Source: Ancylomarina longa (GTDB taxonomy: Bacteria; Bacteroidota; Bacteroidia; Bacteroidales; Marinifilaceae). Taken from it: a DNA stretch of 64,000 nt. Shown here in pieces: positions 27,394 to 35,968 of the stretch (positions are counted from its first letter, which is position 1; every line of letters starts with the position of its first letter). The notes beneath the pieces are model-generated. The model did not search any database, was not told the origin of the DNA, and worked only from the letters and a program-made list of their open reading frames with translations. The position numbers and the translations under genes are program-made. Location of the stretch: positions 248,001-312,000 of the forward strand of contig NZ_RJJX01000001.1 of assembly GCF_003996985.1 (NCBI RefSeq). The letters are read 5' to 3'.

Positions 27394-28129
27394 CAATTCC
27401 ATTAGCCGCAACAGCAGCTCCAATGATTCCTGCTCTATTTTGATATTCAGCGAGCAAAACAGGAACAACTATATCAATCTCCGATTCAAATTTATGTAGT
27501 TTCTTACTCACCCCCCCTCCAATAATAAAATAATCAGGAGCACATATTGAATTCACATGATCTAGAAATTTATTAAATCTCTTGCCCCATTGCGAAAAAC
27601 TTAGATCTTCTTTCTTGCGAACAGAATCTGCTGCATATTTTTCAATGATTTTACCATTCTTATAAAATAATCGTCCTAGTTCAAAGTTGGGAAGTAGCAT
27701 TCCATTAAAAAAAACACCTGATCCCAAACCTGTGCCAATGGTTACCATTATAACCAACCCCTTTTTCCCTTTTCCTACTCCATATTTCATTTCAGCTAAT
27801 CCTGCAGCATCAGCATCATTTATTACTGTAAAAGGTAATCCTGTTTTTTGAGCAAATAAATCATCCACCTGCACTCCGGTCCAATCCTTATCTAAATTAC
27901 CATTAGCCAGAGCCTTCCCTTTTGAAATAATAGTTGGAAATCCACAGCCCACAGCTCCTTTCCAATTAAAATGATCCACAATTTGTTTTACTACTTCAGC
28001 CACCTCATTAGGTTTAGATGGCTGCGGTGTCGGAATACGAAAACGCTCGCCAACTAATTCGCCTGTCAACATATTTACGGGTGCACCTTTTATACCCGAT
28101 CCACCTATATCTATACCTAGTATTTCCAT
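27389..28129 (-). CDS. ppgK: Polyphosphate glucokinase (ROK family)
   Basis: This 246-residue ROK protein resembles polyphosphate-dependent glucokinases. It has the ATP/polyP loop GIDIGGSGIKGA, the sugar-binding GCGFPTI and NDADAAGLAEMKYG, and MVTIGTGLGSGVFFNG. It lacks the CxCGxxGC zinc motif of many other ROK kinases, as is usual for PpgK. It would phosphorylate glucose released by the glycogen enzymes encoded elsewhere in the window. It is a single gene that converges on the CsgG-like gene. Confidence 0.85.
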   Translation of the reverse strand: MEILGIDIGGSGIKGAPVNMLTGELVGERFRIPTPQPSKPNEVAEVVKQIVDHFNWKGAVGCGFPTIISKGKALANGNLDKDWTGVQVDDLFAQKTGLPFTVINDADAAGLAEMKYGVGKGKKGLVIMVTIGTGLGSGVFFNGMLLPNFELGRLFYKNGKIIEKYAADSVRKKEDLSFSQWGKRFNKFLDHVNSICAPDYFIIGGGVSKKLHKFESEIDIVVPVLLAEYQNRAGIIGAAVAANGIV

Positions 28130-28267
28130 TTTACAAACATTCTAAGGTTAACACTTTAGATAAAAACTAAAAATACAAAAACAATTACTTTTATCTGATA
28201 TTAGGGCGTTATTTCAAATTAACTACTTTAGTAATCCTTTTTAAAAAGATAAAACTATAGAACAAAC

Positions 28268-29242
28268 ATGAATAATAATCATATGAAAGCACTTACATTC
28301 TCTGAATTTGGTTCAGCAGATGTAATGAAATATATAAATATTCCCCTACCGGAAGCTCATGATGGAGAAGTATTGGTAGAAATGAAGGCTATTGGGTTAA
28401 ATTATGCAGATATATATCGCAGGAAGGGAAATTATCATTTAAAAGGAACTCCCCCCTACATTGCAGGTTACGAAGGTGCTGGAATCATTTCCTTATCTAA
28501 ATCAGAGAAATATAGTATCGGAGATCGAATAGCTTTTGCGGATGTTCCCTTTGCCAATGCACAATATGTTGTTGTGCCCGAATCGCATATCATTCCCATT
28601 CCTGATAATATTAAAATGGAATTACCTGCTTCGGTTCTTTTGCAAGGATTAACAGCACAATATCTTGCAGAAGATAGTCATGCAGTCAAGGAGAATGAAA
28701 TCGTATTGATACATGCAGCCTCTGGAGGTGTAGGTCAAATTCTCACACAAATCTGTAAAATGAAAGGAGCGATCGTTATTGGACTCACCAGAAGCGATGC
28801 CAAGAAGGAAATCATCCTTAGGAACAAAGGTGACTTTGCTTTAAATATAAAAGAAGATTGGAAAGAAGAAGTAATGCAAATCACCAATAATAAAGGTGTA
28901 GATGTAGTTTTTGATAGTGTTGGTTCCAGCCTTGCAGATAGCTTCGATGTTACCAGGGAATGTGGTCATGTGGTATTTTATGGTATGAGTGGTGGAGATC
29001 CGGCACTTGTAGATCCTCGTATGCTAATGGATACTAGTAAAACACTTACCGGTGGTGATTTATGGAGTTATTTGAATTCAGAATCAGAACGACAAAAGCG
29101 TGCTGCCAAACTATTCCAATGGATTTCAGAAGGTTTCATCCAGGTTGCACCTGCAAGCACCTTTCCTTTATCCGAAGGAAAAGCTGCCCACGAGTATCTG
29201 GAAAGTGGTAAAAGTGTTGGGAAAGTATTGCTGATACCATAA
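28268..29242 (+). CDS. Quinone oxidoreductase-like (zinc-independent MDR) protein
   Basis: This 324-residue protein belongs to the medium-chain dehydrogenase/reductase family, quinone-reductase branch. It begins MKALTFSEFGSADVMKY after a possible five-residue extension, has GLNYADIYRRKGNY and PYIAGYEGAG, and a nucleotide-binding IHAASGGVGQILTQICK. The catalytic zinc ligands of alcohol dehydrogenases are absent. It probably reduces quinones or enones with NADPH. It stands alone, with a terminator shared with the next, convergent gene. Confidence 0.85.
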   Translation: MNNNHMKALTFSEFGSADVMKYINIPLPEAHDGEVLVEMKAIGLNYADIYRRKGNYHLKGTPPYIAGYEGAGIISLSKSEKYSIGDRIAFADVPFANAQYVVVPESHIIPIPDNIKMELPASVLLQGLTAQYLAEDSHAVKENEIVLIHAASGGVGQILTQICKMKGAIVIGLTRSDAKKEIILRNKGDFALNIKEDWKEEVMQITNNKGVDVVFDSVGSSLADSFDVTRECGHVVFYGMSGGDPALVDPRMLMDTSKTLTGGDLWSYLNSESERQKRAAKLFQWISEGFIQVAPASTFPLSEGKAAHEYLESGKSVGKVLLIP

Positions 29243-29258
29243 AAACGCCTAATCTTGA

Positions 29259-29288
29259 GAAAGACCTTTCCTCTTTAAAAGGTCTTTC
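29259..29288. terminator. Bidirectional terminator
   Basis: GAAAGACCTTT (29259-29269) and AAAGGTCTTTC (29278-29288) form an 11-bp perfect stem between convergent genes. Confidence 0.8.
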
Positions 29289-30335
29289 CTATTTCATAAA
29301 CCTTCGGATATCAATTTCAGGAGATAAGGGATAATCATGTACCGATAAAAAACGAACCATTTCTCGAGCGAAATACGGAGCCAGCATCACTCCTTTTGTG
29401 CCCAATCCGTTAAAAATGGCAATATGTTCGTGCAATGGATGAATTCCTAAAATAGGGCGGCGATCTTTCACTGTTGGACGAATACCAGCCCAATGGTTCA
29501 CTACCTTGTAAGGAAGAGAAATTATTTCCTCCAAACGAGATTGCAAATCGGATTTGGCCTCCTCGGTTGTTATCTCATCCAGGTTATGCCAATCATAAGT
29601 GGCTCCAACCCGAAACCGATGATTGCCCATAGGCATTACAAAGAGATTCTTGTTTAAAATATATTGCTCCTGTAATCCTTCGCAGTAAATTTCTAACAAC
29701 TCCCCTTTGGTAGGACGAAAATCAATCTTCTTGAAAAAAGGATTTGTCTGTGCGTGATATCCTTCACAAAACACAATGGTTTCAGCAGAAACACCATGCC
29801 AGGTAATTTGATTATCAATAAATCCTAAATCTTTATAATCGAAATAAGCATCAATTAATAGTCCTTGCTTTTTGAAAAACCTATTCATATGCTTTAATAA
29901 CTTGGATAAATGAACATATCCGGAATTTGTTACCCTTCCAAAATTGTAAAAGTCTCTTATCCCTTCCCCAAAATTGTTTTTACCAATGTCAGTGATATAA
30001 TCTGAAAAATTATCCTCCTTTATTCTCTCCTCCCACATTTGGCATTCGTGCTCCGACAATGGTTTGATAATGTCCATAGGATACAAAAACTGCTCCTGCA
30101 ATTCACGTTCGAGCTCCCGATAAGTATCAAACATTACAGGCAAACAATCCTCTAGCATCCAACTTTTAGTAAGTCGTTTAAAAACCAAAGGATTGTACAT
30201 ACCTGCAGCCACATCAGAAGCCTTACGAAGTTCAAGACTGGAAATGATTTTAAAATTCAGTCCTGCCTTATACATTTCATAGGCAAGCAAGGAACCAGCA
30301 ATCCCCTGTCCTATAATCAGAAACTTTTTCTCCAT
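29289..30335 (-). CDS. FAD-dependent oxidoreductase (DAO family)
   Basis: From the ATG at 30335 the protein has about 348 residues; a longer in-frame start exists but adds an unlikely N-terminus. The FAD-binding Rossmann motif GQGIAGSLLAYEM is at the N-terminus, and the C-terminal substrate domain ends with HWAGIRPTVKDRRPILG and IFNGLGTKGVMLAPYFA, as in glycine oxidase/MnmC-like D-amino acid oxidases. The substrate is unknown. It may be related to the FAD domain of MnmC because a TrhO and a Dus gene (both tRNA modification) lie next door, but that link is only suggestive. Confidence 0.8.
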   Translation of the reverse strand: MEKKFLIIGQGIAGSLLAYEMYKAGLNFKIISSLELRKASDVAAGMYNPLVFKRLTKSWMLEDCLPVMFDTYRELERELQEQFLYPMDIIKPLSEHECQMWEERIKEDNFSDYITDIGKNNFGEGIRDFYNFGRVTNSGYVHLSKLLKHMNRFFKKQGLLIDAYFDYKDLGFIDNQITWHGVSAETIVFCEGYHAQTNPFFKKIDFRPTKGELLEIYCEGLQEQYILNKNLFVMPMGNHRFRVGATYDWHNLDEITTEEAKSDLQSRLEEIISLPYKVVNHWAGIRPTVKDRRPILGIHPLHEHIAIFNGLGTKGVMLAPYFAREMVRFLSVHDYPLSPEIDIRRFMK

Positions 30336-30473
30336 TAGATGTTTGTTGATAGTATTCTGTAAAAGTAGCAATTTAAGACAAATTTATCTTTTTTACAGTC
30401 AAAGCCTTTCTCATTTAGGGAAATGCATTATTTTTGCAAAGTTTATTTATTCTAAATAAAGAGATCAGAAAGA

Positions 30474-31526
30474 ATGCAATTATACAATAAACTTAGCAAA
30501 GAAGAACTAAAGGAACAATTGGAAGCAGAAACCTTTAAGCGAAAAACCATTTCCTTTTATCGCTATGTGCAGATTGGAGAACCACAGGAATTTCGGGATA
30601 ATTTGTTCCAAACATGGAATCATCTGAATTGTAAAGGAAGAATCTACATCGCAAAGGAAGGAATTAATGCGCAAATGAGTATCCCGGAGCAAAATCTGGA
30701 TGCTTTTTTCTTGCAGCTTAATAATATAGCGGAATTAAAAGATATGCCTATAAAATGGGCAGTAGAGGATAATGGAAAATCATTTTACAAACTAATTATA
30801 AAGGTGCGTCCTAAAATAGTTGCTGATGGTTTGGATGATAGTGCTTTTGATGTTACCAATGTAGGTAAGCATCTTAATGCCCTTGAATTTCACAATCAGA
30901 TTGGTAAGGAAGATACTATTGTTATCGATATGCGAAATCACTACGAAAGTGAAGTTGGACATTTCGAGCATGCCATTTGCCCTGATGTTGATACCTTTAG
31001 AGAAGAAATTGAGATGGTTGTAAAGGCTTTCGATCAGGAGAAAGACAAAAAGTTCCTGCTTTATTGCACCGGAGGAATTCGATGCGAAAAAGCCAGCGCA
31101 TACCTTCGGCATCATGGATTTGAAGATGTAAACCAATTGCATGGTGGTATTATTGCCTATGCGCAGGAGATAAAGCAGGTTGGAATAGAATCTAAATTCA
31201 GAGGTAAGAATTTTGTGTTCGACGAACGATTGGGAGAAAGCATCAATAAGGAAGTTATTGCCAAATGCCACCAATGTGGTAAACCTTGCGACACGCATAC
31301 CAATTGTGCTAACGACGATTGTCATTTGCTATTTATACAGTGTGACGAATGCAGAGAACATTATAATGCTTGTTGCACTGATGAATGCAAAGAAATTATT
31401 GCTTTACCAATTAAGGAACGTATACAGCTTCGTTCAAAATTTCATGACAAATACAGTAAAAGTCAGATTTACCGACAAAGAATCAGACCAAAATTGCAGG
31501 AAATAAGGATAAAGGCAAAAGGATAA
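30474..31526 (+). CDS. trhO: tRNA uridine(34) hydroxylase, rhodanese family
   Basis: This 350-residue protein matches the YceA/TrhO family, which hydroxylates U34 of certain tRNAs. An N-terminal acylphosphatase-like domain contains GRIYIAKEGINAQMS, the central rhodanese domain holds VIDMRNHYESEVGHF and the cysteine motif LLYCTGGIRCEKA, and the C-terminal part is Cys-rich (CHQCGKPC and following pairs), probably a zinc site. It lies 57 bp upstream of a dihydrouridine synthase on the same strand, so the pair may form a tRNA-modification operon. Confidence 0.9.
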   Translation: MQLYNKLSKEELKEQLEAETFKRKTISFYRYVQIGEPQEFRDNLFQTWNHLNCKGRIYIAKEGINAQMSIPEQNLDAFFLQLNNIAELKDMPIKWAVEDNGKSFYKLIIKVRPKIVADGLDDSAFDVTNVGKHLNALEFHNQIGKEDTIVIDMRNHYESEVGHFEHAICPDVDTFREEIEMVVKAFDQEKDKKFLLYCTGGIRCEKASAYLRHHGFEDVNQLHGGIIAYAQEIKQVGIESKFRGKNFVFDERLGESINKEVIAKCHQCGKPCDTHTNCANDDCHLLFIQCDECREHYNACCTDECKEIIALPIKERIQLRSKFHDKYSKSQIYRQRIRPKLQEIRIKAKG

Positions 31527-31583
31527 AATCACTATTAAATTGCGCCGTGCATCCACCCGGCAATTAAAGAATAAAGATAAAAA

Positions 31584-32591
31584 ATGAGCTTCTGGCAAGA
31601 TATAAAAAACCCTAATTTCTCCCTGGCACCTATGGAGGATGTAAGTGATACGGCCTTTCGTGAGGTAGTGCTACAAACTGCCCAAACAGGAAAATTAAAC
31701 CTCCTGTATTCCGAATTTACTTCGGTAGAAGGCATGTGTCACCCTATCGGGCACGATAAGGTAAAGCATCGTTTGCAGATTAACGAATCGGAAAAAGCCT
31801 TGTTGAAGAAAAAGAATGTAAAGCTAATTGCTCAAATCTGGGGAAAAGATCCGGAGAAATATTACAAAACTGCACAATACATTGCAACGGAAACCGATTT
31901 TGATGGCATCGATATTAATATGGGATGTCCGGTTAAAAATGTAGTTAAAAACGGATGTTGTTCCGCTTTAATATCTCAACCAGAACTTGCCAAAGAAATT
32001 ATTTTGGCAACCCGGGAGGCAAGCAATTTACCTTTAAGCGTGAAAACTCGCATTGGTTACAAACAAATAGTGACCGAATCGTGGGTAAGTCATCTGTTAG
32101 GAATGCCCCTTGATGCCCTTACCATTCATGGACGTATTCAAAAACAAATGTCGGAAGGCATGGCAGACTGGAATGAAATTGCAAAAGCAGTACGACTAAG
32201 AAATGAAATTGCTCCAAGCATTAAGATTATTGGCAATGGAGATGTGGAAAGTTACGAAGATGGATTGGAAAAATGCCAAAGCTATGGCGTAGATGGCGTG
32301 ATGGTAGGCAGGGGTATTTTTAAGAATCCCTGGTTCTTTCATCCTGATAAAGGTGCCGTGAGCCCGGAAGAAAAACTGGATTTGCTTCAAGAACACACCC
32401 GATTGTTCGAAGCTACTTGGGGAAGAACCAAAAACTTTGCCATACTTCGCCGATTCTTTAAGATTTATACCAGTGGTATCCGCGAAGCATCTTCTCTGCG
32501 CAATACTTTAATGACTACCTGCAATGCTGCTGAAGTCTATAAGGCTATTGCGGAATATTATAACATGCTAAAAAAGAATGAAATTGCCTGA
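31584..32591 (+). CDS. dus: tRNA-dihydrouridine synthase
   Basis: This 335-residue FMN enzyme reduces uridines in tRNA. Family motifs are LAPMEDVSDTAFRE at the N-terminus, DINMGCPVKNVVKNGCCSAL with the catalytic Cys, VKTRIGY, LTIHGR, and IGNGDVESYEDG. It follows trhO. Which uridine position is modified cannot be told. Confidence 0.92.
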   Translation: MSFWQDIKNPNFSLAPMEDVSDTAFREVVLQTAQTGKLNLLYSEFTSVEGMCHPIGHDKVKHRLQINESEKALLKKKNVKLIAQIWGKDPEKYYKTAQYIATETDFDGIDINMGCPVKNVVKNGCCSALISQPELAKEIILATREASNLPLSVKTRIGYKQIVTESWVSHLLGMPLDALTIHGRIQKQMSEGMADWNEIAKAVRLRNEIAPSIKIIGNGDVESYEDGLEKCQSYGVDGVMVGRGIFKNPWFFHPDKGAVSPEEKLDLLQEHTRLFEATWGRTKNFAILRRFFKIYTSGIREASSLRNTLMTTCNAAEVYKAIAEYYNMLKKNEIA

Positions 32592-32887
32592 CATGACAAT
32601 ATTTACTTCCCAACCTTTGATTTCACCCATTTGTAAAGGTGCTTGGTATTCGTTTTGGCGAGTACTTTATTAACAAATCAAAAAAGCTAGTACTAGCAAA
32701 TCGAATTAGCTAGTACTAGTAAATCAAAAATGGTAGTACTAGTAAATCAAACTTGCTAGTACTGGTAAATCGAAATTGCTTATACCTTAAATATAAATTC
32801 TCCCCTTAAGGTTTCCGACTGCTTAATCCTATACCCATTTAATTGCATATTAATTTCCTTTAAGAACCCAATTCAAGTCATTACCAA
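32592..32887. other. Intergenic region holding the 23-bp repeat array
   Basis: This 296-bp spacer lies between convergent dus and the Rieske-glutamate-synthase-like gene. It contains the 23-bp tandem repeat (listed separately) and no credible ORF or clear terminator hairpin. Confidence 0.5.
32675..32782. repeat. Tandem array, 23-bp unit, about 4.6 copies
   Basis: Four exact-length 23-bp units start at 32675, 32698, 32721 and 32744, with a partial fifth from 32767. The unit is AAATC, then a variable A-rich run of about six, then GCTAGTACTAGC/T, whose last part is palindromic. There is no spacer between units, so this is a minisatellite and not CRISPR. Confidence 0.93.
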
Positions 32888-34531
32888 TTAGGGAACAAGT
32901 CCGGCATATTTCACTCCGCTTAATCGATACATATCGTGATTGAAGGTCGTGAGATCGTCCTTATTGAACTGAGAAAATGAATTGTATCCGCATGCACGTG
33001 CAATAACCTTCATTAATTCATTGGTTGATAACAAAAAGCGTTTCAATTGAAGAGCTGATGTTTGCACCTTTAGCCGAGCTCTCAAATTTTCCTTTTGAGT
33101 AGCAACACCTACCGGACAATTATTGGTATGGCAAGCACGCATACCTATACATCCAACTGCCTGAATTGCCGAATTTGCAATAGCTACTGCATCCGCACCT
33201 AAAGCCAAAGCCTTGGCAAAATCAGAGGCTACACGCAGACCACCAGTAATAATAAGACTCACATCATTTGCATTTCTTCTATTTAGATGTGCCTTAGCAC
33301 GAGCCAGAGCAGGAATAGTTGGAACACAAATATGATCGCGTAAAATGGTTGGAGCTGCACCCGTTCCACCTCCTCTACCATCCAATATGATATAATCAAC
33401 CCCTACAGCCAATGCAAAATCTATATCTGCCTCGATATGGCTGGCGGAAAGCTTGAATCCGATGGGGATACCGCCTGTTTTCTCCCGAACCTTATTTGCA
33501 AAATCTCTAAAATCTTCCACTGATTTTAAATCGGGAAATGATGCAGGACTTATTGCTGCCTCCCCTTCTTTTAATCCTCTCACCTTTGCTATTTCACCTA
33601 CTACTTTTTGTCCGGGAAGATGACCACCTGTCCCGGTTTTAGCAGCCTGACCAGCCTTAAAATGAAAAGCCTGTACTTTTGCCAGTTTATCCCACGAAAA
33701 TCCGAATTTGGCAGATGCTAACTCATAAAAATATTTGGAATTCTCTTTTTGCTCATCGGGAAGCATGCCTCCTTCACCAGAGCATATTCCTGTTCCCGCA
33801 AGTTCAGCACCACGTGCAAGTGCAATTTTAGCCTCCCTGGATAGGGAACCAAACGACATATCCGAAACGAATAATGGCAAGTCTAATTTCAAAGGTTTCT
33901 TAGCCTTTTTTCCGATCACAACCTGAGAATCAACCTCCACCCCATCCAGCAATGGTGTTTTGGAAAGCTGAGCAGGTAGAAACAACAAGTCATTCCATTG
34001 AGGAAGCGTGGTACGATCTACTCCCATTGCCGCAGTTGGTCCATGATGACCATATTTCTCCAGTCCATATTTAGCCAAAGCCTGAATTTCTTTGGTATAA
34101 GGTTCGGTAGGTTCGGGGTGCGTATCAGCAAAATCCCCCAAATAAGTATCCGATTGAAAAGGAGAAGGTATCTCATGAACCTCAAAATTTCTTACCTCCT
34201 CTTCATCAATATACACCAGATTGTCTTTGACTGCCGCAGAGAATTTATGCAATCTTTCCTTTGGATTGTACTCACTCACACCAGTATCTTTCCTAAAATC
34301 CCATCCATGAACACCACAAATCAGATTGTTCCCCTGCACATGTCCATCGGCCAGTAAAGCTCCCCGATGCAAACACCTGCCATATAATACGGTAACCCCG
34401 TCTTGATAACGGATTACTACCAAGTCGGTTTTCAATACTTTAGCATGTACAGGAATATTTTCTTGAAGATGATCGTACTCGAAAAGGATAATTGGTTTTT
34501 TAAATTGTTCGAAAGAAATCTGGCAGCTCAT
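32888..34531 (-). CDS. Rieske [2Fe-2S] - glutamate synthase-like FMN protein
   Basis: From the ATG at 34531 the protein has about 547 residues; a TTG start 20 codons upstream is less likely. Residues about 13-115 form a Rieske ferredoxin domain with both ligand pairs, CLH (C53, H55) and CGVH (C72, H75). From about residue 145 it is a GltB-type FMN-binding barrel: SDMSFGSLSREAKIALARGAELAG, GEGGM, HLPGQKV, and the cluster region CIGMRACHTNNCPVGVAT. Full glutamate synthase needs an amidotransferase domain, which is missing, so this is a glutamate-synthase-related oxidoreductase of unknown substrate with a built-in electron donor. The gene stands alone. Confidence 0.88.
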   Translation of the reverse strand: MSCQISFEQFKKPIILFEYDHLQENIPVHAKVLKTDLVVIRYQDGVTVLYGRCLHRGALLADGHVQGNNLICGVHGWDFRKDTGVSEYNPKERLHKFSAAVKDNLVYIDEEEVRNFEVHEIPSPFQSDTYLGDFADTHPEPTEPYTKEIQALAKYGLEKYGHHGPTAAMGVDRTTLPQWNDLLFLPAQLSKTPLLDGVEVDSQVVIGKKAKKPLKLDLPLFVSDMSFGSLSREAKIALARGAELAGTGICSGEGGMLPDEQKENSKYFYELASAKFGFSWDKLAKVQAFHFKAGQAAKTGTGGHLPGQKVVGEIAKVRGLKEGEAAISPASFPDLKSVEDFRDFANKVREKTGGIPIGFKLSASHIEADIDFALAVGVDYIILDGRGGGTGAAPTILRDHICVPTIPALARAKAHLNRRNANDVSLIITGGLRVASDFAKALALGADAVAIANSAIQAVGCIGMRACHTNNCPVGVATQKENLRARLKVQTSALQLKRFLLSTNELMKVIARACGYNSFSQFNKDDLTTFNHDMYRLSGVKYAGLVP

Positions 34532-34680
34532 ATATACAATATTTAAAGATGAATACTTCCTAATTACCGATGGATTAACCAAACGAGACAAGAAGTTAAT
34601 TCATTTCAATCTGCATATCAAATAAATAAGGTTTATATACAAAGCGATTCAGAACATAAAGTAAAAACCCAGCAAAGCAA

Positions 34681-35829
34681 TTAAAAAGTTAAAACTTCGC
34701 TTAAACGCTCCTTTCGAAATTCATCCAATTGTTTTGTTTCAGATAAAAAACGAGGCCATTGTTTCGAAAGATCCTCGGCCATCATGTAGGATTCGCATTC
34801 TTTAAACTGATCGATAATCGATTGAGGTATTTGTTTCTTCTCTGCCCAATTGTAGAATCCCTGGAATTCATCTACCACCTTTTGTTTGTGATCTTCGGGC
34901 AATGCCTTTACATTATAATGCAAAGGGCGATCGAGAAGATTGATATAAAGTCCGTCGGATTCTATAATTTGTTCCATCAGGCAAGTGCGGTACAATTCCG
35001 GCAGATTTAGTATCGAGAATACCGATATAGTTGGAGCAATCACAAACCGAATGTGTGGTAGCTTTCTAATTGCATCTCTGTTTGCCTGAAATTGCTTCCA
35101 ATCGAATCCCTTACGGATATACTCCCCCAATTTATCATGTGCATCGATACTCGCCATTATCTCTACGCTCCCAAACTGTTTCCAATACTCCAAAGCATTG
35201 AAATTGCCCAGTTGTAATTGCGAGAAATTAGTGTTGTATCTCAATCGGATTTTTGTTGCCTTATGCTTCACCAGCCAATCGAGCAACAGATAATGCTCTT
35301 TTGTAACCAATGGTTCCCCGCCAGCAAAGTAGATTTCCTGTGCCTGCAAAAGAGCCTCCCCGGTTTCACTAATAAAGCGATCAAAATCTTCGATATTTTG
35401 CAGCAAAGCAACATCCCCCAGGTTTCGTCTTAGCTTTTTTGCCTCTGGAAACCAGCCAGAACTGGCTCCATGCCAACAAGTACGACAGGCAAAATTGCAA
35501 GCGTTGGAAAATCGAATATCGAAATACACCGGTAGTTTGGGTGTATCCTGCTCAAAATAATCTCCAAATTTCTCGTGAGTTTCCTGTCGGATACTCTTGC
35601 CTCCTGCCTCTTCTACCCGCCTGCAAACGCCACATCGATTATCCGATTCCCCCTTGGTGAATCGCTCCCGCAAATCCTTAATGGCTTTCCCATTCCAAAT
35701 TTCTCCAAAGGCTTGGGTATTGCAATCCCCGTAAGGGATATTGGCAACACAACAGGCTTTCACGCGACCTGCGTTGCTCACGTGGTAATGAATCCACGGC
35801 ATCAGACAATATGGTTTTGGTTTTGGCAT
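34681..35829 (-). CDS. Radical SAM protein with SPASM/twitch-like cluster region
   Basis: The protein of about 382 residues has the radical SAM motif in FSNACNFACRTCWHG (CxxxCxxC) and GGEPLVTKEHYLLLDWL. The N-terminal segment, with cysteines in CLMPW, ACCVANIPYGDC and CGVCRR, probably binds another cluster. The frame stays open 43 codons further upstream, but those codons only translate the 24-bp repeat array (MQGLYRKT units), so I start at the ATG at 35829. Its substrate is unknown; no precursor peptide was seen beside it. Confidence 0.8.
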   Translation of the reverse strand: MPKPKPYCLMPWIHYHVSNAGRVKACCVANIPYGDCNTQAFGEIWNGKAIKDLRERFTKGESDNRCGVCRRVEEAGGKSIRQETHEKFGDYFEQDTPKLPVYFDIRFSNACNFACRTCWHGASSGWFPEAKKLRRNLGDVALLQNIEDFDRFISETGEALLQAQEIYFAGGEPLVTKEHYLLLDWLVKHKATKIRLRYNTNFSQLQLGNFNALEYWKQFGSVEIMASIDAHDKLGEYIRKGFDWKQFQANRDAIRKLPHIRFVIAPTISVFSILNLPELYRTCLMEQIIESDGLYINLLDRPLHYNVKALPEDHKQKVVDEFQGFYNWAEKKQIPQSIIDQFKECESYMMAEDLSKQWPRFLSETKQLDEFRKERLSEVLTF

Positions 35830-35836
35830 TTTTTTA

Positions 35837-35955
35837 TAGAAACCTTGCATGATCATGTAGAGACCTTGCATGATTTTTCTGTAGAGACCTTGCATGGTTT
35901 TTCTGTAGAGACCTTGCATGGTTTTTCTGTAGAGACCTTGCATGCAAGGTCTGTA
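35837..35955. repeat. Tandem array, 24-bp unit, with palindromic last unit
   Basis: The unit TAGAGACCTTGCATGRTTTTTCTG occurs as a 21-bp variant at 35837 and as 24-bp units at 35858, 35882 and 35906. The last unit, from 35930, turns into its own reverse complement, giving a 20-bp perfect palindrome at 35933-35952 (AGACCTTGCA followed by its complement). The array fills the space between the radical SAM gene and the upstream phosphotransacylase gene. Confidence 0.93.
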
Positions 35956-35968
35956 CAAACAAATAAAA

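Noticed and set aside
31535-31570. Possible GC-rich hairpin between trhO and dus
   Set aside because: The arms around TTGC-GCCG and CGGCAA pair only partly and no T run follows, so it is not a supported terminator.
32675-35955. Short tandem arrays as possible CRISPR loci
   Set aside because: Units follow each other directly without unique spacers, and no cas gene is in the window.
35830-35958. 43-codon N-terminal extension of the radical SAM protein with MQGLYRKT repeats
   Set aside because: It is only the translation of the 24-bp intergenic repeat; homologous proteins start near MPKPKPYC.
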